Source: Chitinophagales bacterium (lineage in GTDB: Bacteria; Bacteroidota; Bacteroidia; Chitinophagales; UBA10324). From it: a stretch of DNA of 64,000 nt. The stretch lies in assembly GCA_013816805.1 (NCBI GenBank), contig JACDDS010000014.1:1-64000 (forward strand). The letters are read 5' to 3'. A model generated the notes under the pieces. The model saw nothing but the letters and a program-made list of their open reading frames with translations. It was not told the origin of the DNA and searched no databases. The first letter of the stretch is position 1, and each line of letters begins with the position of its first letter. The translations under genes were made by a program, and so were the position numbers. This document shows positions 16,805-25,321 of the stretch, one piece after another.

Positions 16805-17647
16805 ATGGCTTCTATAGAAGAATTAAAAAATATTGCTACCCAAATACGAAGAGATATTTTGCGCATGGTACACGGATCGCAGTCGGGCCATCCCGGGGGT
16901 TCATTGGGATGTACTGACTTTTTTACGGCGCTTTATTTTGAAATTATGAAGCACAATAATCAGTTCAATATGGATGGCATAGGAGAGGATCTATTTTTTC
17001 TTTCCAATGGGCATATATCTCCGGTTTGGTACAGCACACTCTCCAGGGCAGGGTATTTTGATATAAAGGAAATGTATACTTTCCGGAAGCTCAATACAAG
17101 ATTACAGGGGCATCCTGCTATCGCCGAGCATTTGGAAGGTATTCGAGTAGCAAGCGGTTCGCTGGGGCAGGGTATGTCTGTTGCCATTGGCGCTGCACTT
17201 GCAAAAAAATTCAATCATGATGATCACCTGATATTTTCTTTACATGGGGATGGTGAATTGGAAGAGGGTCAGAACTGGGAGGCAATCATGTTTGCAGGTG
17301 CAAAAAAGGTAGATAATCTCATCTCCACGATTGACTGGAACGGGCAGCAAATTGATGGTACTACAAAAAAAGTTTTAGATTATGGCGATCTGGCACCCAA
17401 GTTTGAAGCTTTTGGATGGAAAACCCTGCAGATGTATGGCAATAATGTGGAAGAGGTAGTCTCGACTTTAAAATTAGCAAAAACGCTTACAGGCCAGGGA
17501 CAGCCTGTTGCAGTGATTATGAAAACGCATATGGGATACCCGATAGATTTTATGGTGGATAATCATGAATGGCATGGAGTGGCGCCAAACGATGAGCAGC
17601 TGGCAAAGGCACTGGAACAGCTCCCTGTAACCTTGGGTGATTATTAA
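16805..17647 (+). CDS. Transketolase, N-terminal subunit
   Basis: The ThDP-binding half of transketolase, which moves two-carbon units in the non-oxidative pentose phosphate pathway. The 280-aa chain has HGSQSGHPGGSLGCTDFFTAL near residue 22, GSLGQGMSVAIGAALA near 117, and the ThDP/Mg motif GDGELEEGQNWEAIMFA near 142, followed by TIDWNGQQIDGTT. It stops where the PP domain stops in full-length transketolase; the Pyr and C-terminal domains are supplied by the next gene, 53 bp downstream. Split transketolases of this sort are a regular form in Bacteroidota, Firmicutes and archaea, so this is not a broken gene. Confidence 0.95.
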   Translation: MASIEELKNIATQIRRDILRMVHGSQSGHPGGSLGCTDFFTALYFEIMKHNNQFNMDGIGEDLFFLSNGHISPVWYSTLSRAGYFDIKEMYTFRKLNTRLQGHPAIAEHLEGIRVASGSLGQGMSVAIGAALAKKFNHDDHLIFSLHGDGELEEGQNWEAIMFAGAKKVDNLISTIDWNGQQIDGTTKKVLDYGDLAPKFEAFGWKTLQMYGNNVEEVVSTLKLAKTLTGQGQPVAVIMKTHMGYPIDFMVDNHEWHGVAPNDEQLAKALEQLPVTLGDY

Positions 17648-17700
17648 GAACTATAATTATTAATAGCAGGCTTTACGATATTTAACTATTACCATACATT

Positions 17701-18669
17701 ATGCTTGACACATATACTGATAAAGACAAAAAAGAAACCCGTGCCGGTTATGGTGCCGCATTAGTGGAATTGGGTCGAAAAAATCATAATGTGGTGGCTC
17801 TTACGGCCGACCTTGCCGGCTCTCTCCGGATGGATGCTTTTATTAAAGAATTTCCTGATAGATTTATACAGGTTGGAATTGCTGAAGCAAATATGATGGG
17901 TATTGCAGCAGGCTTAACAATAGGAGGGAAGATTCCTTATACTTCCACCTTTGCCAATTTTTCAACAGGCCGGGTTTACGATCAGATACGTCAATCTATT
18001 GCATACTCTGAAAAGAATGTAAAGATATGCGCATCACATGCAGGACTTACCTTAGGAGAAGATGGTGCAACACATCAAATTCTGGAAGATATTGGTTTAA
18101 TGCGAATGATTCCCAAAATGACTGTAATCGTGCCATGTGATTACAATCAAACCAAGGCTGCAACCCTGGCTATTGCCGATTATTATGGTCCCGTTTACTT
18201 GCGTTTTGGAAGACCAAAAGTAGCCAATTTCACACCGGAAAATGAACCTTTTGAAATCGGCAAAGCCTATGTTCTTTCGGAAGGAAATGATGTCACAATC
18301 ATCGCCACAGGCCACCTGGTTTGGAAAGCAATTGAGGCGGGTAAAATATTAACACGTCAGGGAGTTTCACCTGAAATAATAAATATTGCTACCATTAAAC
18401 CTCTGGATGAAAAAACAGTTATTAATTCTATAAGGAAAACAGGTTGTGTAGTAACCGCTGAAGAGCACCAAATTTATGGAGGTCTTGGAGACCTTATTGC
18501 AGGAGTTATAAGCCGGAATTATCCAGTGCCGATGGAAATGGTTGCCGTTAATGATTCATTTGGTGAAAGCGGACAACCGGAAGAGCTGATGACTAAATAC
18601 AATATTGACACTCCAAACGTCCTCGAAGCAGTAAATAAGGTTATGGGCCGAAAGCAAATGAAGAACTGA
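17701..18669 (+). CDS. Transketolase, C-terminal subunit
   Basis: The pyrimidine-binding and C-terminal domains of transketolase in 322 aa. Clear segments are VVALTADLAGSLRMDAF, QVGIAEANMMGIAAGL with the catalytic Glu that activates ThDP, YTSTFANFSTGRVYDQIRQS, and the C-terminal VTAEEHQIYGGLGDLIAG. It forms the holoenzyme with the preceding gene (53 bp gap, same strand). A related DXS-like or alpha-ketoacid beta subunit would look similar, but pairing with the N-terminal subunit settles the assignment. Confidence 0.95.
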   Translation: MLDTYTDKDKKETRAGYGAALVELGRKNHNVVALTADLAGSLRMDAFIKEFPDRFIQVGIAEANMMGIAAGLTIGGKIPYTSTFANFSTGRVYDQIRQSIAYSEKNVKICASHAGLTLGEDGATHQILEDIGLMRMIPKMTVIVPCDYNQTKAATLAIADYYGPVYLRFGRPKVANFTPENEPFEIGKAYVLSEGNDVTIIATGHLVWKAIEAGKILTRQGVSPEIINIATIKPLDEKTVINSIRKTGCVVTAEEHQIYGGLGDLIAGVISRNYPVPMEMVAVNDSFGESGQPEELMTKYNIDTPNVLEAVNKVMGRKQMKN

Positions 18670-18747
18670 CAATGACCCCAAATGCAAGGTGATAAATGGT
18701 ATAATATCCTTCCTTAGTATGTACTTCACCTTATTTATGTAAAGCTT

Positions 18748-18774
18748 AACGCTTATCTTTAAGTGTTTTGTTTT
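18748..18774 (+). terminator. Probable terminator after the transketolase genes
   Basis: AACGCTTA (18748-18755) pairs with TAAGTGTT (18760-18767), 8 bp with one G-U pair and a 4-nt TCTT loop, followed by TTGTTTT. It lies between the transketolase stop and the sigma factor start and suggests the two are separate transcription units. Confidence 0.5.
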
Positions 18775-18791
18775 GAAAAAAAAATCAAACA

Positions 18792-19364
18792 TTGTCAGGG
18801 CCTGCACTGCGCATTCAACCAAATTATACTGACCAGCAAATCCTTTCTGCCTTTCGTGAAAACAGGAAAGAAGAAGCTTTCACATGGCTGATGCACCGTG
18901 ATCAGGAGCGTATATACTGGTTTATCCGGCGAATGGTAATTGATCATAATGATGCAAATGACCTGGTGCAGGATGTATTTATAAAAGTGTGGGAAAACTT
19001 GCCACAGTTCAGGGAAGAGTCCAGGATTATTTATTGGATGTATAGAATTGCTACTAACATTACCTTAAATTTTCTTGATAGAAAAAAAAGAAAGGGATGG
19101 TTTTCAATTGATGATGAAGACAGCGATCTCAAAAATAAACTGCAATCCGGTAAATTTATCAATGCAGATGAGGTACAGTTAAAACTTCAGAATGCCATAC
19201 TCTCATTACCCGCTAAACAGCGCATCGTTTTTCAGTTACGTTATTATGATGAATTGCCCTATGAAGATATGGCCGGAGTTCTGGAAACATCTGTAGGAGC
19301 TCTAAAGGCAAGCTTTCATCATGCAGTAAAAAAGGTTGAAAAATTCTTGCTCGATGAAGAATAA
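18792..19364 (+). CDS. ECF-type RNA polymerase sigma factor
   Basis: A 190-aa sigma-70 family protein. Region 2 (about 25-95) has DANDLVQDVFIKVWENL and FREESRIIYWMYRIATN; region 4 (about 130-185) has LPAKQRIVFQLRYYDELPYEDMA followed by the helix-turn-helix VLETSVGALKASFHHAVKK. The open frame starts at TTG (18792), just after an in-frame stop, and no ATG precedes region 2, so TTG is the likely start. The next two genes encode a single-pass membrane protein and an exported small protein, the usual Bacteroidota arrangement for an ECF sigma factor and its control partners. The stimulus is unknown. Confidence 0.93.
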   Translation: MSGPALRIQPNYTDQQILSAFRENRKEEAFTWLMHRDQERIYWFIRRMVIDHNDANDLVQDVFIKVWENLPQFREESRIIYWMYRIATNITLNFLDRKKRKGWFSIDDEDSDLKNKLQSGKFINADEVQLKLQNAILSLPAKQRIVFQLRYYDELPYEDMAGVLETSVGALKASFHHAVKKVEKFLLDEE

Positions 19365-19437
19365 AATTTGCCATCAATTAAACCTTTGTGAACAAATCCA
19401 ATCTTAGAAACCGAATAATAATGCAGTGCAAAAGAAA

Positions 19438-20094
19438 ATGGAAGAAAAAAAAGTCATACAGCAGGAAATAAGCAGGCATGCACCGGTTTTGGCTTCAGTT
19501 CAAAAAAGCCATCCTTTTATTATTCCGAAAAATTATTTCCAGAACCTGGAAATACTGCTTATTAAGGAAGTAAAAGGAAAAACCCGTAACGATATTGGAA
19601 ACCTTTCAACAGTTAAAGACCATCCTTTTGATGTGCCGGATGGTTACTTTGATAAGCTTTCTGAGTCTATACTAAATTCAGTTAATGAATCTCAATACGC
19701 TAATGCAGCAGCGGCTCCTACTCACTTTATTTCAAAATATAAAAAATATAGAATCTGGCTTGCTGCTGCATCTGTTGTATTGATTGTGACTTTTTCAGCG
19801 TGGTTTTTCAGGAATGAAAATAAGTTGCTGACCGTTTCGCCCGTACCTCATGAGGTTGTAAATAAGAATTTGACTGAGGAAAACACAAGATTTTTATGTG
19901 AAAATATTTCTGAGCTGGATGAGTCCTTTGTTTATGACCTCTACTATAAGCAACACAACGATAAGGAGACGATAAAACAGAAAATTAAAAGCTCTTCAAA
20001 GGCCCCGGTTATTAAGCCGGAGTTAAAAGATTATCAACAGTATATGCTTGAGGTAAGTGATGTAGATGCGGGATTTATTGAAAATTTAAAATGA
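19438..20094 (+). CDS. Putative membrane anti-sigma factor with repeated HPF-YF motif
   Basis: A 218-aa protein directly after the ECF sigma gene. One membrane segment (IWLAAASVVLIVTFSAWFF, near residue 107) divides a cytoplasmic N-terminal half from a periplasmic C-terminal half. The cytoplasmic half contains two copies of a short motif, SHPFIIPKNYFQNL and DHPFDVPDGYFDKL, about 40 residues apart. There is no zinc-binding anti-sigma (ZAS) motif, so assignment as anti-sigma rests on position, topology and the known Bacteroidota gene order. A GTG four codons upstream (19426) could also be used as start. Confidence 0.65.
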   Translation: MEEKKVIQQEISRHAPVLASVQKSHPFIIPKNYFQNLEILLIKEVKGKTRNDIGNLSTVKDHPFDVPDGYFDKLSESILNSVNESQYANAAAAPTHFISKYKKYRIWLAAASVVLIVTFSAWFFRNENKLLTVSPVPHEVVNKNLTEENTRFLCENISELDESFVYDLYYKQHNDKETIKQKIKSSSKAPVIKPELKDYQQYMLEVSDVDAGFIENLK

Positions 20095-20113
20095 TAGTTA
20101 AACATTATTGCTA

Positions 20114-20578
20114 ATGAGGAAGAAATGTGTAATGGTGATAGTAAGCATCCTGCTTCTGAGTAATTTATCAAAGGCGCAAAGTCAAACTAAGCTAACAAGG
20201 GATATTGAATCGCAGCGTATTGCTTTTATCACTGAGCAATTAAATCTTTCACCCCAGGAAGCACAACAATTTTGGCCTGTCTATAATAAGTATCGGCAGG
20301 ATCTTGCAAGCCTTAGAAGTAACAGAGCAGTGAAATTACTGGAGCCCAATGTAAATTTTGATAAATATACAGATGAGCAAATCAGTAAGCTTATGGAGAA
20401 TGAATTAAATTATAAGCAAAAGGAACTGGATCTGAACCGTGAATATAATGAGGAATTTAAGGAAGTGTTACCCATAAAGAAGGTAGCTCAGCTTTATCGC
20501 GCGGAACAGCTTTTTAAAGTTTATATTATCAAGGGAAATGAGCCGCCTGCCCGGCAGAATGATCCAAATAGTAAATAG
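20114..20578 (+). CDS. Exported Spy/CpxP-like small protein, sensor partner of the ECF sigma
   Basis: A 154-aa exported protein: signal peptide 1-23 (ends LSKAQS), then an all-helical, charged body with AFITEQLNLSPQEAQQFWPVYNKY near residue 35, the LTxxQ-like segment common to Spy, CpxP and ZraP type periplasmic chaperones and metal sensors. In Bacteroidota such genes regularly follow an ECF sigma factor and are labelled sensors of ECF sigma factors. The ATG at 20114 is preferred over the TTG two codons earlier. The start lies 20 bp after the previous stop, so the three genes are one operon. Confidence 0.65.
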   Translation: MRKKCVMVIVSILLLSNLSKAQSQTKLTRDIESQRIAFITEQLNLSPQEAQQFWPVYNKYRQDLASLRSNRAVKLLEPNVNFDKYTDEQISKLMENELNYKQKELDLNREYNEEFKEVLPIKKVAQLYRAEQLFKVYIIKGNEPPARQNDPNSK

Positions 20579-20660
20579 TGGGTATTAAGGATCTTCTTAT
20601 TTGATAAGGGCTGGTGCATTTTAATTAATTGAGTTACTTTTACCATCTTAATCTTCTTAA

Positions 20661-20897
20661 ATGGAACCCATTTTTCTATTAAGTGCTCCCGGTGGAAGTG
20701 AGTGGCTGCTTATCTTCCTTGCAATTCTTTTGCTTTTTGGCGGAAAGAAAATTCCAGAGCTCATGCGTGGCCTCGGTAAGGGTATTTCTGAATTCAACAG
20801 CGCTAAGAATAATATACAGAAGGAACTGGAAGATGGTATGAAGGATGGAGATAAAAAAAAGGAAACTTCCAATGAAGTTTCAAAAAATGCCAGTTAG
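20661..20897 (+). CDS. tatA: Twin-arginine translocase subunit TatA/TatE
   Basis: Forms the protein-conducting part of the Tat system with TatC (6085-6960). A 78-aa protein: short N-terminus, one membrane helix ([21 protein letters not shown], the FGG-K-PEL hinge is diagnostic), amphipathic helix [12 protein letters not shown], then a charged tail. Length is typical for TatA in Bacteroidota; a separate TatB is often absent. ATG start; 82 bp after the preceding gene. Confidence 0.93.
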   Translation: MEPIFLLSAPGGSEWLLIFLAILLLFGGKKIPELMRGLGKGISEFNSAKNNIQKELEDGMKDGDKKKETSNEVSKNAS

Positions 20898-21272
20898 TAT
20901 TTTATTAACCGGCATAATATAACGAGCAATAACTCTATCGTACAGTGCAATAATCTCCTGCTAATTTTACCTTACCTTTTTATCTATTCATCTGGTGAGT
21001 TATCACACGAAATGGATTAAAATTGTTATCCTTCGTAAATAGCATTGTACTCAAGTGCATTATAGTTAATTGAATCGAACATTTGAATTATATCATATCC
21101 AGACGATAAAAGATATCGTTTTAGAGACAATGCGTTATTCCTTTTATCGTTCATCGTAATTCAGATCATAACAAGGTCATTCCGTTGTTAAAAATTTCTA
21201 AAAATGAATTTTTCCAGGTGATATTACATTTATTTGCAGCAAAGGAATTTCTAATGTAACAACAAAGTATCA
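20898..21272. other. 375-bp intergenic region with inverted repeats before the mltD-like gene
   Basis: No open frame or RNA gene is evident. The notable content is a set of related half-sites: ACGATAAAAG (21103-21112), TATCGTTTTA (21114-21123) and CTTTTATCGT (21141-21150). The first pairs with either of the other two: 6 bp ACGATA/TATCGT at close range, or a 10-bp perfect repeat with the last. They could be an operator cluster or alternative hairpins in the leader of the downstream gene. Confidence 0.45.
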
Positions 21273-22757
21273 ATGACGAAGTACTTATCACTAAAAATGA
21301 AAGCAGTTTTTCTCTTCGCCTTTAGCTGCTTGCTAACTAATTCAGCAACATTATTTGCGCAAACAGATAGCTCTATAGCCTCCGATCCTTCGTTGCTGCC
21401 GGGCCAGTTTGAGAGTGACGATTCACTTAATGCCCTAGATAATAGTAATATTGTTATTGATAGTTTACAACCTGATAAAATTTCTTTTGCAGATGTGAAT
21501 GTTCCTGCCTATGCTGATTCAGTGTATGAGGCTCGCATCCATCAGATTGCATTGGTATCCGGAGTTCCATTTGTATATAATTCGGAAGTAAGAAAATATA
21601 TCGACCTCTATGTGCTCAATCGCCGGGAGCAGGTATCACGTATGGTTGGGCTCAGCAAAATGTATTTCCCCATATTCGACCAGATCATGGATCAGTATGG
21701 AGTACCACGGGAGCTTAAATATTTGTCTATTATTGAATCTGCCTTAAACCCCCATGCAGTTTCAAGGTGTGGAGCAACAGGCATCTGGCAATTTATGTAT
21801 GGAACCGCTAAGCTATACGGGCTTAATATCAATTCATATGTTGATGAAAGAAAAGATATAATCAGGGCTACGGAAGGTGCTGCCCAATACTTAAAGAGTA
21901 TGTATGAAATTTACGGTGACTGGCTGTTGGCAATTGCATCCTATAATTGCGGTCCTGGAAATATTAATAAAGCAATCTCGCGATCCGGTGGTAATACTTT
22001 TTGGGATGTTCAAAATTATTTACCACGTGAAACCCGGGCATATGTACCGGCCTTTATTGCTGCAGCATATGTAATGAACTACTATGATCAGTACGAACTT
22101 TCCCCAACTTACCCCCAATACATTTATGACTCTATCTGCACCGTGGATGTTTCAGGTCGAATGACTTGTGATGTGGTGGCGAAGTTTATGGATATGTCGG
22201 TAGAAGAAATAAAATTCTTAAACCCGGGTCTGAGGAGTAATGTAATTCCTGGCCTGGAGGACATTCACTACTTTTTTAAATTACCGAGCTCGAAAATTTC
22301 CCGGTATGATGAGAAAAAAGATTCCATGATTTTATATTCCAAAAATGTTAAAACCCTGTTTGAAGGTGGATACGATCCTACAGGCCGGGTAACTTATACG
22401 GTCCGCAGCGGGGATAATTTAGGAAAGATTGCTTCACGATACCATGTATCTGTAACTCAATTAAAAAAGTGGAATGGATTAAGGAGTTCTACCGTTCATA
22501 AGGGGCAGCATTTAAAAATCTACTCATCTCATAATGCTACAGGTGCTATTGCTTCCTCTTCTACCTCAAATTCTGTTAAAAAACCAATATCCTCAAACAC
22601 CAGGTATGTTTATTATAAAGCAAAATATGGAGATACTTTATCAACTATTGCACAGCGGCACGGTACTACTATTTCCGCATTAAAAGCTATTAATGGCCCT
22701 TCCAAGTGCAACAATCTTAAAGCCGGTACGGTACTTAAGATTAGTTTGAAGGGGTAG
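21273..22757 (+). CDS. mltD: MltD-like lytic transglycosylase with two LysM domains
   Basis: Cleaves peptidoglycan glycan strands between MurNAc and GlcNAc. The 494-aa protein has an N-terminal signal (about 1-30, ends LFAQT), a linker, and an SLT domain (about 125-260) with LKYLSIIESALNPHAVSR (catalytic Glu in IESALNP), GATGIWQFMYGTAKLYGL and IASYNCGPGNINKA. Two LysM repeats follow: YTVRSGDNLGKIASRYHVS near 370 and YKAKYGDTLSTIAQRHGTT near 445. The order is that of MltD. It stands alone in a 375-bp to 174-bp intergenic frame. Confidence 0.9.
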   Translation: MTKYLSLKMKAVFLFAFSCLLTNSATLFAQTDSSIASDPSLLPGQFESDDSLNALDNSNIVIDSLQPDKISFADVNVPAYADSVYEARIHQIALVSGVPFVYNSEVRKYIDLYVLNRREQVSRMVGLSKMYFPIFDQIMDQYGVPRELKYLSIIESALNPHAVSRCGATGIWQFMYGTAKLYGLNINSYVDERKDIIRATEGAAQYLKSMYEIYGDWLLAIASYNCGPGNINKAISRSGGNTFWDVQNYLPRETRAYVPAFIAAAYVMNYYDQYELSPTYPQYIYDSICTVDVSGRMTCDVVAKFMDMSVEEIKFLNPGLRSNVIPGLEDIHYFFKLPSSKISRYDEKKDSMILYSKNVKTLFEGGYDPTGRVTYTVRSGDNLGKIASRYHVSVTQLKKWNGLRSSTVHKGQHLKIYSSHNATGAIASSSTSNSVKKPISSNTRYVYYKAKYGDTLSTIAQRHGTTISALKAINGPSKCNNLKAGTVLKISLKG

Positions 22758-22931
22758 TTACTTCGCAATATCTTTCTTTTTTTATTTTCATAATAATAAA
22801 AATAACTACCAAAAAAGAGAAATAAGTGTATTTTTGGCGCTGTTTAAAAAAGCAATAAGGCAGGAATCAGCAGCAGATTTTATGCGCCTTTTCTTTTAAA
22901 TGCAGTAAATAGTCATTCATCCAATCATATT

Positions 22932-24203
22932 TTGGCTACAACTCCGATACCAGACACACTAGCGGTTGAAACGCCTGCTGAGCAAAAATCAATTTCTCTT
23001 TCCTACATTTTCCTTACTTTTTTAAAAGCAGGATGTCTTGGGTTTGGTGGATTTATGTCATTAATATCTGTTGTTGAAAGCACCGTTGTTAAGAAAAAGA
23101 AGCTGTTGAAACCGGAAGATATGCTTGATGGAATTTCATTAGCCAGTTTGCTTCCCGGGCCTCAGGCGGTTAATGTAGTAGCATACGCAGGCAATAAGTT
23201 AAAGGGAACTAAAGGTGCCATAACAGCTGCAGTGGCTGTAATAATACCATCATTTATACTTATGGTATTGCTATCCTATCTTTATTCCAAATATGGTCAA
23301 TTAAGCCAGGTAACCCGTTTCTTTCATGGTTTCATTCCTGCAATTGCTGCTGTTATTTTAAGCGTTGTGTGGAGAATGGCAAAGCAAACTGTAAAAGGCT
23401 GGAAAGAAGCAGGGTTGGTGATAATTTCTTTTCTGTTGCTGTTCTTCGCTCCAAAAGAATATCAATTGTATATCACCTTTTCTATTGTAATTCTTTTTGG
23501 ATTTATAGGATACTTTCTGTTCAACGATAAAACGAAACAACCTGAAACAGTAATAACGGTACAGCATAAATTTCCACTTGCAAAGGTAGGTATAACCCTG
23601 CTGTTCGCTGCAGTGCTTATTGCATTGGGTCTTTCTCATCCGGCTCTTGATAAAAACAGTTATGGAAATCTTGTTACTACATTCAGTGGATTAAGCTTGA
23701 TGCTCTTTGGAGGAGGGTATGTCATTATTCCTATGATTCAGCACCAGATTGTGGATGGGTTTCATTGGCTGAATAAAAATGAATTTGTCGATTGCATTGC
23801 CTTTAGTCAGATTATGCCGGGTCCCATATTAATTGCGGCTGCTTTTATTGGCTATAAGGTCAAAGGTTTTCTTGGTGCTTTACTTTCTACGATTGCTATT
23901 TTCGGGCCACCTGCCGTATTGATGGTAGTGGCCTCCCAGGCTCTTGATTATTTTAAGAAATCGACTGCAGCAAAAGCAGTGATGCGGGGAATAAGATGCG
24001 GAGTTATAGGTATGATACTTATAGCTGTATATGTAATCCTAAATGCACCACCTCCCCGTGGGATTAATTGGCATAATATACAGGAGATTTGGCCAACAGT
24101 TATTATTTTTGCCGGCGCCTTACTAGCATTATTTCGGTTTAATCTCGATGTAGTGTATATAATTCCTACAGCTGGTTTAATTGGATATTTTCTTTACCCA
24201 TAA
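22932..24203 (+). CDS. chrA: Chromate transporter, two-domain ChrA type
   Basis: Membrane protein of the CHR family, known for proton-linked chromate export; the natural substrate in many carriers is uncertain. The 423-aa chain contains two tandem CHR domains (about 25-190 and 215-420), each with the family motif: FLKAGCLGFGGFMSLI and SLLPGPQAVNVVAYAG in the first; FGGGYVIIPMIQ and FSQIMPGPILIAAAFIG in the second. Start is TTG at 22932; the following residues are hydrophilic and no internal ATG fits. A TATTTTTG box lies at 22829-22836. Followed by the sulfotransferase gene after 21 bp. A link to sulfate metabolism through that neighbour is conceivable, because chromate is a sulfate analogue, but unproven. 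Confidence 0.88.
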   Translation: MATTPIPDTLAVETPAEQKSISLSYIFLTFLKAGCLGFGGFMSLISVVESTVVKKKKLLKPEDMLDGISLASLLPGPQAVNVVAYAGNKLKGTKGAITAAVAVIIPSFILMVLLSYLYSKYGQLSQVTRFFHGFIPAIAAVILSVVWRMAKQTVKGWKEAGLVIISFLLLFFAPKEYQLYITFSIVILFGFIGYFLFNDKTKQPETVITVQHKFPLAKVGITLLFAAVLIALGLSHPALDKNSYGNLVTTFSGLSLMLFGGGYVIIPMIQHQIVDGFHWLNKNEFVDCIAFSQIMPGPILIAAAFIGYKVKGFLGALLSTIAIFGPPAVLMVVASQALDYFKKSTAAKAVMRGIRCGVIGMILIAVYVILNAPPPRGINWHNIQEIWPTVIIFAGALLALFRFNLDVVYIIPTAGLIGYFLYP

Positions 24204-24224
24204 ATTGCAAATAAACTATACCTC

Positions 24225-25253
24225 ATGCAAGCACTTTTTCTCGTAGGCGAACAGCGTTCGGGCTCTAACTTATTGCGCCTGATGATTTCTAATTCTCATG
24301 AGATTGCGGCTCCTCATCCTCCTCATATCTTACAACGCATTGATCCCATTGTTCCTGTAAGCCGGATATTAGACGATCATAAATTTAACCAGCTTGTTGA
24401 AAGTGTTTGTCGTTTGGTGGAAACCAATCCGGTGCCCTGGTTAAATACAGTGCTTGAACGTGATGACGTTAAAAGACGTTGCCGCGAGCAACATGTTATT
24501 GCAATATATGGTGCTGTAATGGATATTTATGCGGAGTCAAATAATGCACACGCATGGATGTGCAAGAGCATGCAAAATATCAGGTGGGCAGATTCACTTA
24601 ATAAATACTTTGGCAACAATAAATACATATACCTTCATCGTGATGCACGTGATGTAGCCTTATCTTTTACGAAAGCAGTAATTGGCGAAAAGCATGTTTA
24701 CTTTATTTCAAAGCAGTGGTCAGACCTTCAACGCCTTTCTCTTGATGCCCGCTCTAAACTACATTCTGACCGTTATTTCACCATATCCTACACAGGCCTG
24801 ACGGAAGAAACAGAAAGTACTTTACGGAATCTCTGTGGCTTCTTACGTATCGATTTCAGAAAAGATATGATGGAATTTTATGACAGTGAAGAGGCTAAAA
24901 ATACAGCAGCATCGAGCTCGCTCTGGGAAAATGTTACCAAACCTATCATGCATGATAATTCCAATAAATTTATGAAGGAATTGAAAGAAGATCAGCTTCG
25001 CATTATTGAATCTATAACCGGAAAGGAAATGGATGAATTAGGATATGAAAGAGTATTTATTAAAAACGGCGAAGAGATGCGTTTTACTGCTCAACAGGTT
25101 GAACAATTCCGTGAAGAAAATGAAAAGCTTAAAAAAGAGCAGGCCAAAAAGACAGATCCGGAAGATGCTGAAAAACGGAAAAGGCAGGAACAGGTGCTCA
25201 TTGAGCTAAAGCAAGCAGTTAAGGAATGGAAAGAAGAACAAGTGCTTTTATAG
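24225..25253 (+). CDS. Sulfotransferase family protein
   Basis: Transfers sulfate from PAPS to a hydroxyl or amine of an unknown acceptor. The 342-aa protein starts with the 5'-phosphosulfate loop FLVGEQRSGSNLLRLM (residues 4-19) and has the 3'-phosphate site KYIYLHRDARDVALSF near residue 140. The sulfotransferase fold ends near residue 260; the last 70 residues are a highly charged, heptad-like coiled coil not usual in the family. Twenty-one bases after chrA, same strand. No PAPS synthesis genes are in the window. Confidence 0.85.
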   Translation: MQALFLVGEQRSGSNLLRLMISNSHEIAAPHPPHILQRIDPIVPVSRILDDHKFNQLVESVCRLVETNPVPWLNTVLERDDVKRRCREQHVIAIYGAVMDIYAESNNAHAWMCKSMQNIRWADSLNKYFGNNKYIYLHRDARDVALSFTKAVIGEKHVYFISKQWSDLQRLSLDARSKLHSDRYFTISYTGLTEETESTLRNLCGFLRIDFRKDMMEFYDSEEAKNTAASSSLWENVTKPIMHDNSNKFMKELKEDQLRIIESITGKEMDELGYERVFIKNGEEMRFTAQQVEQFREENEKLKKEQAKKTDPEDAEKRKRQEQVLIELKQAVKEWKEEQVLL

Positions 25254-25321
25254 TTTTTTAATTAAATCGTGTTGAATAAGATAACATGGAGGTTTCCAGA
25301 TTTTCACATAAACCGTGAATA

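Noticed and set aside
16805-18669. Split transketolase as a broken gene
   Set aside because: Both halves are complete domains with own starts and the two-subunit form is known; no sign of frameshift.
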